Origin: Gudongella sp.
GTDB lineage: Bacteria > Bacillota > Clostridia > Tissierellales > Tissierellaceae
Length of the DNA stretch: 41,647 nucleotides
Reading direction: 5' to 3'
Assembly (NCBI GenBank): GCA_024649995.1
Contig: JANKMX010000008.1
Location: 13,958-55,604, forward strand
Both the position numbers and the translations under genes were made by a program. The notes under the pieces were generated by a model. It was not told the origin of the DNA and made no database searches. It worked only from the letters and a program-made list of their open reading frames with translations. This document shows, piece after piece, positions 16,091 through 21,538 of the stretch. Numbering within the stretch: the first letter of the stretch is position 1; every line of letters begins with the position of its first letter.

Positions 16091-16855
16091 TTATTCAACC
16101 GAATGTATTGATAGATTATCAATATATACTGAACCTCCAAGAGGAATTACTGATCCATCGGTTTTAAACTCCCACTTAATCACTATTGATTCTTCAAAAG
16201 GGTTATTTGCTACAACAAAGCTTTTTTTATCCCAGTTACTAAATCCATAGTAACTTGAAAGTTCAAACCAACTTTCTTCATCGAAGCTATAATATGCTCT
16301 AACATAATCAAATCCACTTTCAGTAAGATTAGCTTGCATCCATTCAATTGAAATCATATCCGAATCTGGCTTGTCAATAGGTTGTGTAGTTAAACTTATA
16401 GTCATACTATTTTCATATCTGTTCGTTCTCCAACTCATTGTTCCAACCTCTTCATTATAGCCTGGGTAATCATCAGTTGTTGAATGAGTTGTATAGACCC
16501 AGTCATTTGTGCCGGATGAGATATAACCACCATCATTCTCAGCAAAAACATCCAAGGTTACAGTGTTAGTGTCAACACCTTCTGTATTACCACCTCCAAG
16601 AAGCTTAAATTCGATTGTTCCATCACTTGGTTCATTTAGGAATCTGATTCGTATTGATGCAGCATCAGGTGATACAAGCATATCCAATAGGCCCAGATCG
16701 GTTGTTCCCAAATCCAAATCCCAATATGATGAATCTCCTCCATTTGCATTAAACAATGCTCCATCAATTGTAATCTCTGTGGTCAATGCATTAAATCCAC
16801 TATCATTCACATAATGTAAATCAGTTGGTTGTCCTAGTGTTACGATTACTTCATC
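16091..16855 (-). CDS. Unit 5: alternative 3' exon, extracellular beta-sandwich protein segment
   Basis: Open frame of 255 codons with no start codon of its own; begins GAT GAA GTA right after the predicted splice site. Residues about 1-100 resemble a cohesin/Ig-like beta domain (VTLGQPTDLHYV, SIRIRFLNEPSDGTIEFKLLGGG). The C-terminal part (NMYENSMTISL-like strand, DSDMISIEWMQANL, GSVYIDNLSIHSVE at the end) again has the choice-of-anchor J-like ending with an aspartate and YIDNLSI strand, as in unit 6. Sequence is not closely related to unit 6 despite a related intron half. No signal peptide or cell-wall anchor is visible. Joined in trans, it would supply an adhesin-like C-terminus. Confidence 0.68.
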   Translation of the reverse strand, partial: DEVIVTLGQPTDLHYVNDSGFNALTTEITIDGALFNANGGDSSYWDLDLGTTDLGLLDMLVSPDAASIRIRFLNEPSDGTIEFKLLGGGNTEGVDTNTVTLDVFAENDGGYISSGTNDWVYTTHSTTDDYPGYNEEVGTMSWRTNRYENSMTISLTTQPIDKPDSDMISIEWMQANLTESGFDYVRAYYSFDEESWFELSSYYGFSNWDKKSFVVANNPFEESIVIKWEFKTDGSVIPLGGSVYIDNLSIHSVE

Positions 16856-16973
16856 ATCCCTGACTATCCCCATTGGGATTTCGTCCAGGTCCACACCGCA
16901 CGTGCGACTTTCACCGCATACGGCGTTCCATCGATAATAGGATTGTAATCTGATACCCCCATATCAGTCTTAC
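16856..16973 (-). ncRNA. Unit 5: 3' half of a group II intron
   Basis: Leader hairpin 16945-16973 with CTGATA/TATCAG core and the same TGGGGG loop; domain V at 16893-16926 with a G-U instead of A-U next to the GAAA loop; domain VI ends GGGAT at 16856. Belongs with unit 3 as subtype B. Confidence 0.85.
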
Positions 16974-16979
16974 ATCTTG

Positions 16980-17009
16980 ATAATAAGTCTGTTTGTAGAA
17001 TTATGTCAA
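16980..17009 (-). promoter_or_regulatory. Unit 5 promoter
   Basis: TTGACA (17004-17009), 18-bp spacer, TATTAT (16980-16985). The spacer sequence differs completely from unit 6, yet the hexamers and spacing are kept. Confidence 0.7.
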
Positions 17010-17026
17010 TAAAATTAATTCTAATC

Positions 17027-17043
17027 TGACACATATGGTGACA
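17027..17043 (-). promoter_or_regulatory. Unit 5 upstream dyad
   Basis: TGTCACCATATGTGTCA, the best palindrome of the set (TGWCAC/GTGWCA), 17 bp upstream of the -35. Confidence 0.5.
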
Positions 17044-17049
17044 AGATTA

Positions 17050-17076
17050 GGGGCAAGAGATTTTCACCCTTGCCCC
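17050..17076 (-). terminator. Unit 4 terminator
   Basis: GGGGCAAG/CTTGCCCC stem shortly after the unit 4 stop and immediately upstream of the unit 5 regulatory region. Confidence 0.7.
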
Positions 17077-17097
17077 TTGATATCATCAATGTCCATA

Positions 17098-17643
17098 TTA
17101 TGTTGGTATACCCATACTTTGAGGATGAATCACCACAAAGACAACAAACTCTCCTTCCTCTGCTGGCATCAGTACAAGCAGAAGATCAGCCTCTGCCTCT
17201 ACTCCTTCCTCATAGGTGAAGGCTATTACACCTTCTGTCTCACTGGCATCCTCAAGGACTCTCAGTCCCTCTGTGTTGTAATCCAGTATCCCATCCCTCA
17301 GCTCCTGAAAGGCATCCTGGATATACACTTCATCAAATATATCTTCAAAAGACCCAACATATTCGTAATGGTGCAGCTCTTCATAAGCCATATCCATTAA
17401 ATAAGCTTCGCCTTCCGTTTCCGGGAATAGAATAATCATAGAATAAGGTAGATTCAAATCTCCAAGATTATCCTCATAAACAAAAGGATTTTGCTCAGAG
17501 AATGTTATTATGACAATCTCATCCTCAACCCCATTCTCTCCCGGTAAGTATCTGCTTAGACCATACCCATCCACAACAGACTCTACATCTCCTTCGGACA
17601 TTTCAATATCAAATTCTGTCAAGAAAATCTCCAGCAAATCATC
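17098..17643 (-). CDS. Unit 4: alternative 3' exon, unknown acidic protein segment
   Basis: 182 codons, open from the splice site (GAT GAT TTG) with no start codon. Acidic; no family recognised. Residues read like a compact alpha/beta domain (EIVIITFSEQNPFVYED, YSMIILFPETEGEAYLM, a helix LMDMAYEELHHYEY, then VIAFTYEEG and EEGEFVVFVVIHPQSM at the C-terminus). A decayed relative of its last 40 residues lies at 18899-19019, so this exon type was duplicated. No signal peptide. Function unknown; by analogy with the other units it is a variable C-terminus. Confidence 0.65.
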   Translation of the reverse strand, partial: DDLLEIFLTEFDIEMSEGDVESVVDGYGLSRYLPGENGVEDEIVIITFSEQNPFVYEDNLGDLNLPYSMIILFPETEGEAYLMDMAYEELHHYEYVGSFEDIFDEVYIQDAFQELRDGILDYNTEGLRVLEDASETEGVIAFTYEEGVEAEADLLLVLMPAEEGEFVVFVVIHPQSMGIPT

Positions 17644-17761
17644 ATCCCTGACTATCCCTCTTGGGATTTCGTCCAGGTCCACACCATACGTGCGACTTTC
17701 ATCGCATACGGCGTTCCATCGATAATAGAATGATAGATCGATACCCCCATATCGATTTTAC
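17644..17761 (-). ncRNA. Unit 4: 3' half of a group II intron
   Basis: Leader hairpin with ATCGATA/TATCGAT core and TGGGGG loop; domain V at 17681-17714, where the 3' strand reads TATGGTGT instead of TGCGGTGT and all eight basal pairs are still formed (G-C to G-U and U-G to U-A). Domain VI loop is AAGA. Predicted 3' splice after GGGAT at 17644. Confidence 0.85.
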
Positions 17762-17767
17762 ACTTTA

Positions 17768-17797
17768 ATACTATCAAGCATTGATGTTATATGTCAA
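17768..17797 (-). promoter_or_regulatory. Unit 4 promoter
   Basis: TTGACA (17792-17797), 18 bp, TAGTAT (17768-17773), extended TGA. Confidence 0.7.
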
Positions 17798-17815
17798 TAA
17801 GTAGTGAATTGTCTA

Positions 17816-17830
17816 GGCAAGAGTCGTGAC
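17816..17830 (-). promoter_or_regulatory. Unit 4 upstream dyad
   Basis: GTCACGACTCTTGCC, one mismatch to the unit 1 dyad, 18 bp upstream of the -35. Confidence 0.45.
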
Positions 17831-17919
17831 AACTATCATACATACCATTAAATAAGCATTTTCAAATTACTCCCAAAGAAATATCTAGATAAAAACAATA
17901 AAACCTTTCAATAAATCAT

Positions 17920-17949
17920 AAGAGACAGGGTTATTAATTCCTGTCTCTT
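17920..17949 (-). terminator. Unit 3 terminator
   Basis: AAGAGACAGG/CCTGTCTCTT stem 16 bp past the unit 3 stop. Confidence 0.75.
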
Positions 17950-17965
17950 AATTGCTACAATATTA

Positions 17966-18658
17966 CTAATCCTTCTCTAGTATCCATTCTCCCCCAACTC
18001 TTTTAGCCTCATTTTCATCCCCGTTTATCCCTATGTTGTCAACAGTTACCAGTGTGATCTGACCTGCTATTGTATCATCATCTTCAATTACGATTTCCAG
18101 GTAGAATGTAACACTCATATGGTCTTCGCTCATTTCAACGTAGTCTATGGAAGGTCCATATGTGTAATAGTGATTTAGGTTTAGTGGGTCTTGTGGAAAT
18201 AAAGGCTTTGAGAATTCCAAATAGAGTTCTGTTCCATCTGCACTCTCTGTGACACCAATTAAGGAGCTACCCAATCCATCTGCTCCTGGAACCTCACGAA
18301 CAATAATATCATATCTACCTAAATCTCCTACACCATCATCCCAATTGCCGTATTCATAAACCCTTAAATAGTACTCTCCAGATTCATTGCACTGAAAAAC
18401 CAGGTATGATTCATTGTACTCGTAATAAGGATCAAGGTCTTGATCATCGTCATCATCTTCAGCGATCAGAGATTCTTCTGAATCAAACAACTCAATTACA
18501 GTATCTACATAGGTTCCATTAACATAATCATCTACGTCCGTGTCGATAATATAGGTCTTTCCTGATTCTGCATAAAAACTGTACTCATCAACCTGGGTTT
18601 CTGATGTAAACTCTGCAGAATATTTTTCATCAACTGCAAGTTCCACTACTTCTTCATC
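17966..18658 (-). CDS. Unit 3: alternative 3' exon, pre-peptidase C-terminal (PPC)-like protein segment
   Basis: 231 codons, open from the splice site (GAT GAA GAA). A start further upstream at 18829 would lie in the promoter and read through the whole intron half; rejected. Residues about 5-105 match the bacterial PPC-type domain: DEYSFYAESGKTYIIDTD, TVIELFDSEESLIAEDDDDD (calcium-binding-like acidic run), then YLVFQCNESGEYYLRVYEY. The second half (SLIGVTESADGTELYLEFSKPL, HYYTYGPSIDYVEMSEDHMSV) resembles an Ig-like fold with a SwmB/Big-type beginning. These domains occur at C-termini of secreted enzymes and adhesins. No signal peptide. Confidence 0.7.
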   Translation of the reverse strand, partial: DEEVVELAVDEKYSAEFTSETQVDEYSFYAESGKTYIIDTDVDDYVNGTYVDTVIELFDSEESLIAEDDDDDQDLDPYYEYNESYLVFQCNESGEYYLRVYEYGNWDDGVGDLGRYDIIVREVPGADGLGSSLIGVTESADGTELYLEFSKPLFPQDPLNLNHYYTYGPSIDYVEMSEDHMSVTFYLEIVIEDDDTIAGQITLVTVDNIGINGDENEAKRVGGEWILEKD

Positions 18659-18777
18659 ATCCCTGACTATCCCCATTGGGATTTCGTCCAGGTCCACACC
18701 GCACGTGCGACTTTCACCGCATACGGCGTTCCATCGATAATAGGATAGTAATTCTGATACCCCCATATCAGCTATAC
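18659..18777 (-). ncRNA. Unit 3: 3' half of a group II intron
   Basis: Leader hairpin with CTGATA/TATCAG core and TGGGGG loop; domain V at 18696-18729 (G-U next to the GAAA loop); domain VI with AATG loop; predicted splice after GGGAT at 18659. Leader and upstream region are closely related to unit 5, the exon is not. Confidence 0.85.
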
Positions 18778-18783
18778 ATCTAA

Positions 18784-18813
18784 ATAATAAGCCCGATTGT
18801 GAATTTATGTCAA
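18784..18813 (-). promoter_or_regulatory. Unit 3 promoter
   Basis: TTGACA (18808-18813), 18 bp, TATTAT (18784-18789). Confidence 0.7.
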
Positions 18814-18830
18814 TGAAATTAATTTTCACC

Positions 18831-18847
18831 TGACATACATGATGACA
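18831..18847 (-). promoter_or_regulatory. Unit 3 upstream dyad
   Basis: TGTCATCATGTATGTCA, related to the unit 5 dyad, 17 bp upstream of the -35. Confidence 0.45.
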
Positions 18848-18853
18848 AGATTA

Positions 18854-18880
18854 GGGGAAAAGGATTTTCACCTTTTCCCC
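18854..18880 (-). terminator. Terminator of the decayed exon
   Basis: GGGGAAAAGG/CCTTTTCCCC stem, homologous in position to the unit 4 terminator but with compensating changes. Confidence 0.7.
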
Positions 18881-18898
18881 CTGATACTATCAATGTCC

Positions 18899-19019
18899 TT
18901 ATTCTATTGGTATAACCATACTTTCAGGATTAATCACCACAAACACAACAGACGTTCCTTCATCAACTGGCATCAAATCAGCCTCTGCTCCATCACCTTC
19001 CCAATAGGTAAAGGCTCTG
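18899..19019 (-). pseudogene. Decayed seventh exon (relative of the unit 4 exon, 3' end only)
   Basis: The minus strand reads RAFTYWEGDGAEADL, then MPVDEGTSVVFVVINPESM and VIPIE with a stop, clearly related to the end of the unit 4 exon (IAFTYEEGVEAEADL, EEGEFVVFVVIHPQSMGIPT). Homology stops at about 19019 where the REP-like repeat block and ABC pseudogene begin; no intron half remains. It shows that a unit 4/unit 5-type pair was duplicated and later cut. Confidence 0.75.
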
Positions 19020-19044
19020 ATGGGGACGTTTCGGTTGTCTTTGT

Positions 19045-19195
19045 TAAATTGAGTTCTAGGGTCCAAGGCCCTTCGCAAACTCAGGGTGACAAATTAAGGG
19101 TCGTTCCGAGAGTGATCGAAGAGTCTTGGAGTAAGTTGGTCAGTTGGACAGTTGGTTTGGAAAAGAGGGATCTCTCAACAATCTCGAGATAACAA
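19045..19195. repeat. Duplicated REP-like block
   Basis: Copy of the 13699-13800 repeats (CCCTTCGCAAACTCAGGGTGACA, CGAGAGTGATCGAAGAGTCTT, GTTGGTCAGTTGGACAGTTGG), part of the segment duplicated with the ABC ATPase gene. Confidence 0.8.
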
Positions 19196-19209
19196 CTTAT
19201 TGGTCATAA

Positions 19210-19269
19210 GTGCCTGGCAATAGAAATAATTAAAAATCTTAGATTTTGATTATTTCATTGAGAGGGTAT
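19210..19269 (-). repeat. 61-nt CATACCCT/GGGCAC hairpin element, copy 6
   Basis: Inverted copy, diverged: GATACCCTCTC, stem TGAAATAATCAAAATC, then GATTTTTAATTATTTCTA and CCAGGCAC. Confidence 0.65.
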
Positions 19270-19313
19270 CCGACTGTAACAGAAGAATCTCATAATAAAT
19301 AGGATGTGATTGC

Positions 19314-19532
19314 ATGTACAGGGTTGAAAATATAAGTAAAGACTTTGAGGAAATCAAGGTTCTTGAGGATATATCCATAGACTTTGTTGAGGGTGGAACT
19401 ACCTGCATTCTTGGTCCTTCAGGCTGCGACAAGCCCAGCAGGATCAAGAGGGTCATTCAGAACATGTACCTTCTTGAAGCAAATGAGGAGAATATGGTCA
19501 AGATGAAGATGATGCTTGAGAGGGAGTTTTAG
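19314..19532 (+). pseudogene. ABC ATPase pseudogene with internal deletion
   Basis: 72 codons. The first 40 (MYRVENISKDFEEIKVLEDI and on to ILGPSGC) and last 32 (DKPSRIKRVIQNMYLLEANE to MLEREF) match the ATPase at 14075-14767, but the roughly 475 bp between the Walker A and the C-terminal region are missing, joined in frame at GGCTGCG/ACAAGCC. Walker A lysine, signature, Walker B and H-loop are gone, so no ATPase is possible. Upstream repeats and the downstream terminator are duplicated too. It marks one junction of the array's block duplication. Confidence 0.9.
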
Positions 19533-19545
19533 GTGGGATGAGATG

Positions 19546-19570
19546 GAGGCAAGGGGTTTTCCCTTGCCTC
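19546..19570. terminator. Bidirectional terminator after the ABC pseudogene and unit 2
   Basis: GAGGCAAGGG/CCCTTGCCTC stem, duplicate of 14780-14804. Confidence 0.8.
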
Positions 19571-19576
19571 TTAAAT

Positions 19577-20089
19577 TTATACATTAGGTTCTGACTCTAC
19601 GTATACTTCCATCAGCCAATTCCAATTAAATCCGTTATTTTGCCATTCGGTATCAGTTGATAATTGGTAAAAGCCACCATATGACGCCATTGGGCCAGAG
19701 TCTACACCAATGTACGAAGAACCTGAGGGCTCAATATTAAGTACAATCCAGTAGTAATAACCTTCCTCAATAGCAATTGATTCTTCATCTGTTATTGATA
19801 CCTCATACCATCCATCAGAATTATGGGTTACCTCTACTCCCTCCCAAATCTTATTCCCTTCGGTATCAGTATCCAGAGATTCATATATAACTGGTGTCAC
19901 ACTTAAGGGATACACTGAGAATTCATTTATTTGATATGCTATCCCAGAAATAATTCTGTCACTTGCTTGTGCACTATAAACTATGGCTGTGTTGAAAGCT
20001 ATATGATTTCCTACCCCATGATCTGGATCTCTTCTATGGTCTCCCAGGTAATGGTATTTCCATTCTCCCTCCAAAATTTCCTTTTCATC
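19577..20089 (-). CDS. Unit 2: alternative 3' exon, extracellular beta-domain protein segment
   Basis: 171 codons, open from the splice site (GAT GAA AAG), no start codon. One beta-rich domain with many aromatic residues: IVYSAQASDRIISGIAYQIN, VTPVIYESLDTDTEGNKIWEG, GWYEVSITDEESIAIEEGYY, YWIVLNIEPSGSSYIGVDSG, then GGFYQLSTDTEWQNNGFNWN and LMEVYVE. The pattern (EEGYYYWIVLN..., D-G, aromatic end) resembles carbohydrate-binding or DUF4082-like lectin folds, but I cannot assign a family firmly. No signal peptide; the unit's own terminator follows directly. Confidence 0.67.
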   Translation of the reverse strand, partial: DEKEILEGEWKYHYLGDHRRDPDHGVGNHIAFNTAIVYSAQASDRIISGIAYQINEFSVYPLSVTPVIYESLDTDTEGNKIWEGVEVTHNSDGWYEVSITDEESIAIEEGYYYWIVLNIEPSGSSYIGVDSGPMASYGGFYQLSTDTEWQNNGFNWNWLMEVYVESEPNV

Positions 20090-20206
20090 ATCCCTGACTA
20101 TCCTCCTTGGGATTTCGTCCAGGTCCACACCGCACGTGCGACTTTCATCGCATACGGCGTTCCATCGATAATAGGATTGTAAACCAATACCCCCATACCA
20201 GTTTAC
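20090..20206 (-). ncRNA. Unit 2: 3' half of a group II intron
   Basis: Leader hairpin and linker identical to those of unit 6 (CTGGTA/TATTGG core); domain V at 20127-20160; domain VI has AAGG/A loop with the top C-G pair lost (ATCC/GGAT remains). Predicted splice after GGGAT at 20090. Confidence 0.85.
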
Positions 20207-20212
20207 ACTTTA

Positions 20213-20242
20213 ATACTATCAAGCGTTGATTGGATGTGTCAA
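20213..20242 (-). promoter_or_regulatory. Unit 2 promoter
   Basis: TTGACA (20237-20242), 18 bp, TAGTAT (20213-20218), extended TGA. Confidence 0.7.
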
Positions 20243-20257
20243 TGATATAAAAGTAAT

Positions 20258-20274
20258 CTGTCATGAATAGTGCC
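20258..20274 (-). promoter_or_regulatory. Unit 2 upstream dyad
   Basis: GGCACTATTCATGACAG, the weakest and slightly closer dyad (15 bp from the -35). Confidence 0.35.
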
Positions 20275-20305
20275 ATTTATTAAATTAACTCTTCAATCAA
20301 AAAAA

Positions 20306-20337
20306 TTGGGCTACACCCGTTCTCAGGATATAGCCCA
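20306..20337 (-). terminator. Unit 1 terminator
   Basis: TGGGCTA/TAGCCCA stem followed on the minus strand by ATTTTTTTG, directly after the unit 1 stop; the clearest intrinsic terminator in the array. Confidence 0.88.
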
Positions 20338-20343
20338 TAATTA

Positions 20344-20805
20344 TTACATTATTAAGTCTGCGTCTTCAAAGGTAACAGGATATTCGGTTGATGTCCCATC
20401 TGTCCAATGAATCAGATATGTGTAGACCACTTGGTAATCGGATAAATCCTCCCATCCATATGCCATGTTGGTATTCATCCAAACTATTAGCCTGCCTCCC
20501 CAGTTAGCATCATAGCCCACTGCACCAGTGGGTCCATAAATGTCATTTACATCATGCTTGACCTCAGCTGAACTGAAAGTCTTACCAGGGGGAAAAACAA
20601 CTTCGGCTGGTATGGGAACTTCTTCCAGTGAATAATCATTGGACAATGCTGCTTCCATATGATCAACATAACTTTGGGAAACTAGACGTGCATCAAAATA
20701 ACCTTGGTAAAAAGCATCTTCCCACATTGTCTCTATGGCTGCATTTAAATCCGTTTCATTAGCAAAACCACCTGTCACCTGTGCTAAAGCTAGTCTTCCT
20801 GTCTC
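20344..20805 (-). CDS. Unit 1: alternative 3' exon, unknown protein segment
   Basis: 154 codons, open from the splice site (GAG ACA GGA), no start codon. No family recognised. The first half is helical (NETDLNAAIETMWEDAFYQG, ARLVSQSYVDHMEAALSNDY) and the second beta-rich with aromatic residues (GRLIVWMNTNMAYGWEDLSD, YQVVYTYLIHWTDGTSTEYP). No signal peptide or membrane segment. It is the first unit of the array in transcription direction; the gene upstream on the same strand (21041-21538) is a complete cytosolic-type protein and cannot be its 5' exon. Confidence 0.65.
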   Translation of the reverse strand, partial: ETGRLALAQVTGGFANETDLNAAIETMWEDAFYQGYFDARLVSQSYVDHMEAALSNDYSLEEVPIPAEVVFPPGKTFSSAEVKHDVNDIYGPTGAVGYDANWGGRLIVWMNTNMAYGWEDLSDYQVVYTYLIHWTDGTSTEYPVTFEDADLIM

Positions 20806-20923
20806 ATCCCTGACTATCCCTCTTGGGATTTCGTTCAGGTCCACACCGCACGTGCGACTTTCACCGCATACGGCGTTCCATCGACAATAGAATGCTAGAT
20901 CGATACCCCCATATCGATTCTAC
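20806..20923 (-). ncRNA. Unit 1: 3' half of a group II intron
   Basis: Leader hairpin with ATCGATA/TATCGAT core and TGGGGG loop, like unit 4; domain V at 20843-20876 (G-U next to GAAA loop); domain VI basal stem has an A-U in place of the G-U of the others (CCTGA/TCAGG), a pairing-preserving change. Linker has TTGTCGATGGA instead of TTATCGATGGA. Predicted splice after GGGAT at 20806. Confidence 0.85.
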
Positions 20924-20929
20924 ACTTTA

Positions 20930-20959
20930 ATGCTATCAAGCAATTTGGGTCTATGTCAA
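20930..20959 (-). promoter_or_regulatory. Unit 1 promoter
   Basis: TTGACA (20954-20959), 18 bp, TAGCAT (20930-20935), extended TGA; the weakest -10 of the six. Confidence 0.65.
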
Positions 20960-20976
20960 TAAGGTATTTTTTGTTA

Positions 20977-20991
20977 GGCACGAGTCGTGAC
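20977..20991 (-). promoter_or_regulatory. Unit 1 upstream dyad
   Basis: GTCACGACTCGTGCC, inverted halves CACGA/TCGTG, 17 bp upstream of the -35. Confidence 0.5.
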
Positions 20992-21040
20992 ATCACGGGC
21001 AAAAAAGACATCTGAAACGTCCCCCTGTTTTACCCCTGTC

Positions 21041-21538
21041 TTACTCAGGAGTCCATTCGAATACCTCCTGAAATCTTCGCACATAGAAATAACGAAACAC
21101 TTCAACCACTACCAGGGCGGTTGTTTCTGACCGGATAAAGGTGTCCAAATAAGGATGCTTCTGAATCAGGAGTTCTCGCCATTTTTTAATATCTTCCGTA
21201 TCAGATTGTAGAGTAACCTGCCCTGTGACGGTTAAGGCACTGATCTGATTGAGACTTTTCAGTTGATGGGCTCTATTATCAATCAGCAGGGACACGTTGG
21301 GATTCTCTTCCAGGAGTGTGAACTTTCTGGTTTGCCTTGGAGTGGCAAAAACCAGATACTTCAAATCCCGACTGGTGGCAAATCCTATCAGGGAGGTATA
21401 AGGCTGTCCTGCACCTTGGGTAGCCAGAACAGCAAAGGACTCATCCTCACAAAGATTCCGTATATCAGACTCGATTGATTCGCCCGCCTCCTGGGCACCT
21501 TTTTCCACATTGATATACATAGGTTCATCATATTTCAT
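21041..21538 (-). CDS. Pyridoxamine 5'-phosphate oxidase-family (FMN split-barrel) protein
   Basis: 165 residues from the ATG at 21538, chosen because GAGGAGG lies six bases upstream; the frame continues to a GTG at 21556 that overlaps this site. FAVLATQGAGQPYTSLIGFA is the first strand pair of the split barrel, KYLVFATPRQTRKFTLLEEN and PNVSLLIDNRA the FMN phosphate-binding region, and ALTVTGQVTL the following strand. The family binds FMN, heme or F420; the usual annotation is pyridoxamine 5'-phosphate oxidase-related, but PLP synthesis is not implied. It is a single gene with no clear partner. Its promoter should lie in 21539-21700. Confidence 0.85.
   Translation of the reverse strand: MKYDEPMYINVEKGAQEAGESIESDIRNLCEDESFAVLATQGAGQPYTSLIGFATSRDLKYLVFATPRQTRKFTLLEENPNVSLLIDNRAHQLKSLNQISALTVTGQVTLQSDTEDIKKWRELLIQKHPYLDTFIRSETTALVVVEVFRYFYVRRFQEVFEWTPE

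Noticed and set aside
17966-18829. Longer unit 3 protein starting at 18829
   Set aside because: The start would be in the dyad/-35 region, upstream of the predicted transcript start, and the frame crosses the whole intron half.
14866-20844. Six proteins beginning MDLDEIP.GIVRDD as a paralogous family with a conserved N-terminal peptide (export signal or leader peptide)
   Set aside because: The shared residues are encoded by domain V/VI bases; the start GTG lies inside the domain V stem with no ribosome binding site, and conservation stops exactly at the predicted splice site. Synonymous positions are as conserved as others, as expected for RNA and not for a leader peptide.
14780-20991. Integron-type gene cassette array
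   Set aside because: Superficially similar (constant element plus varying start-less frames), but the constant element is at the 5' side of each frame, carries a promoter, and folds as domain V/VI rather than an attC site; no integrase was seen.
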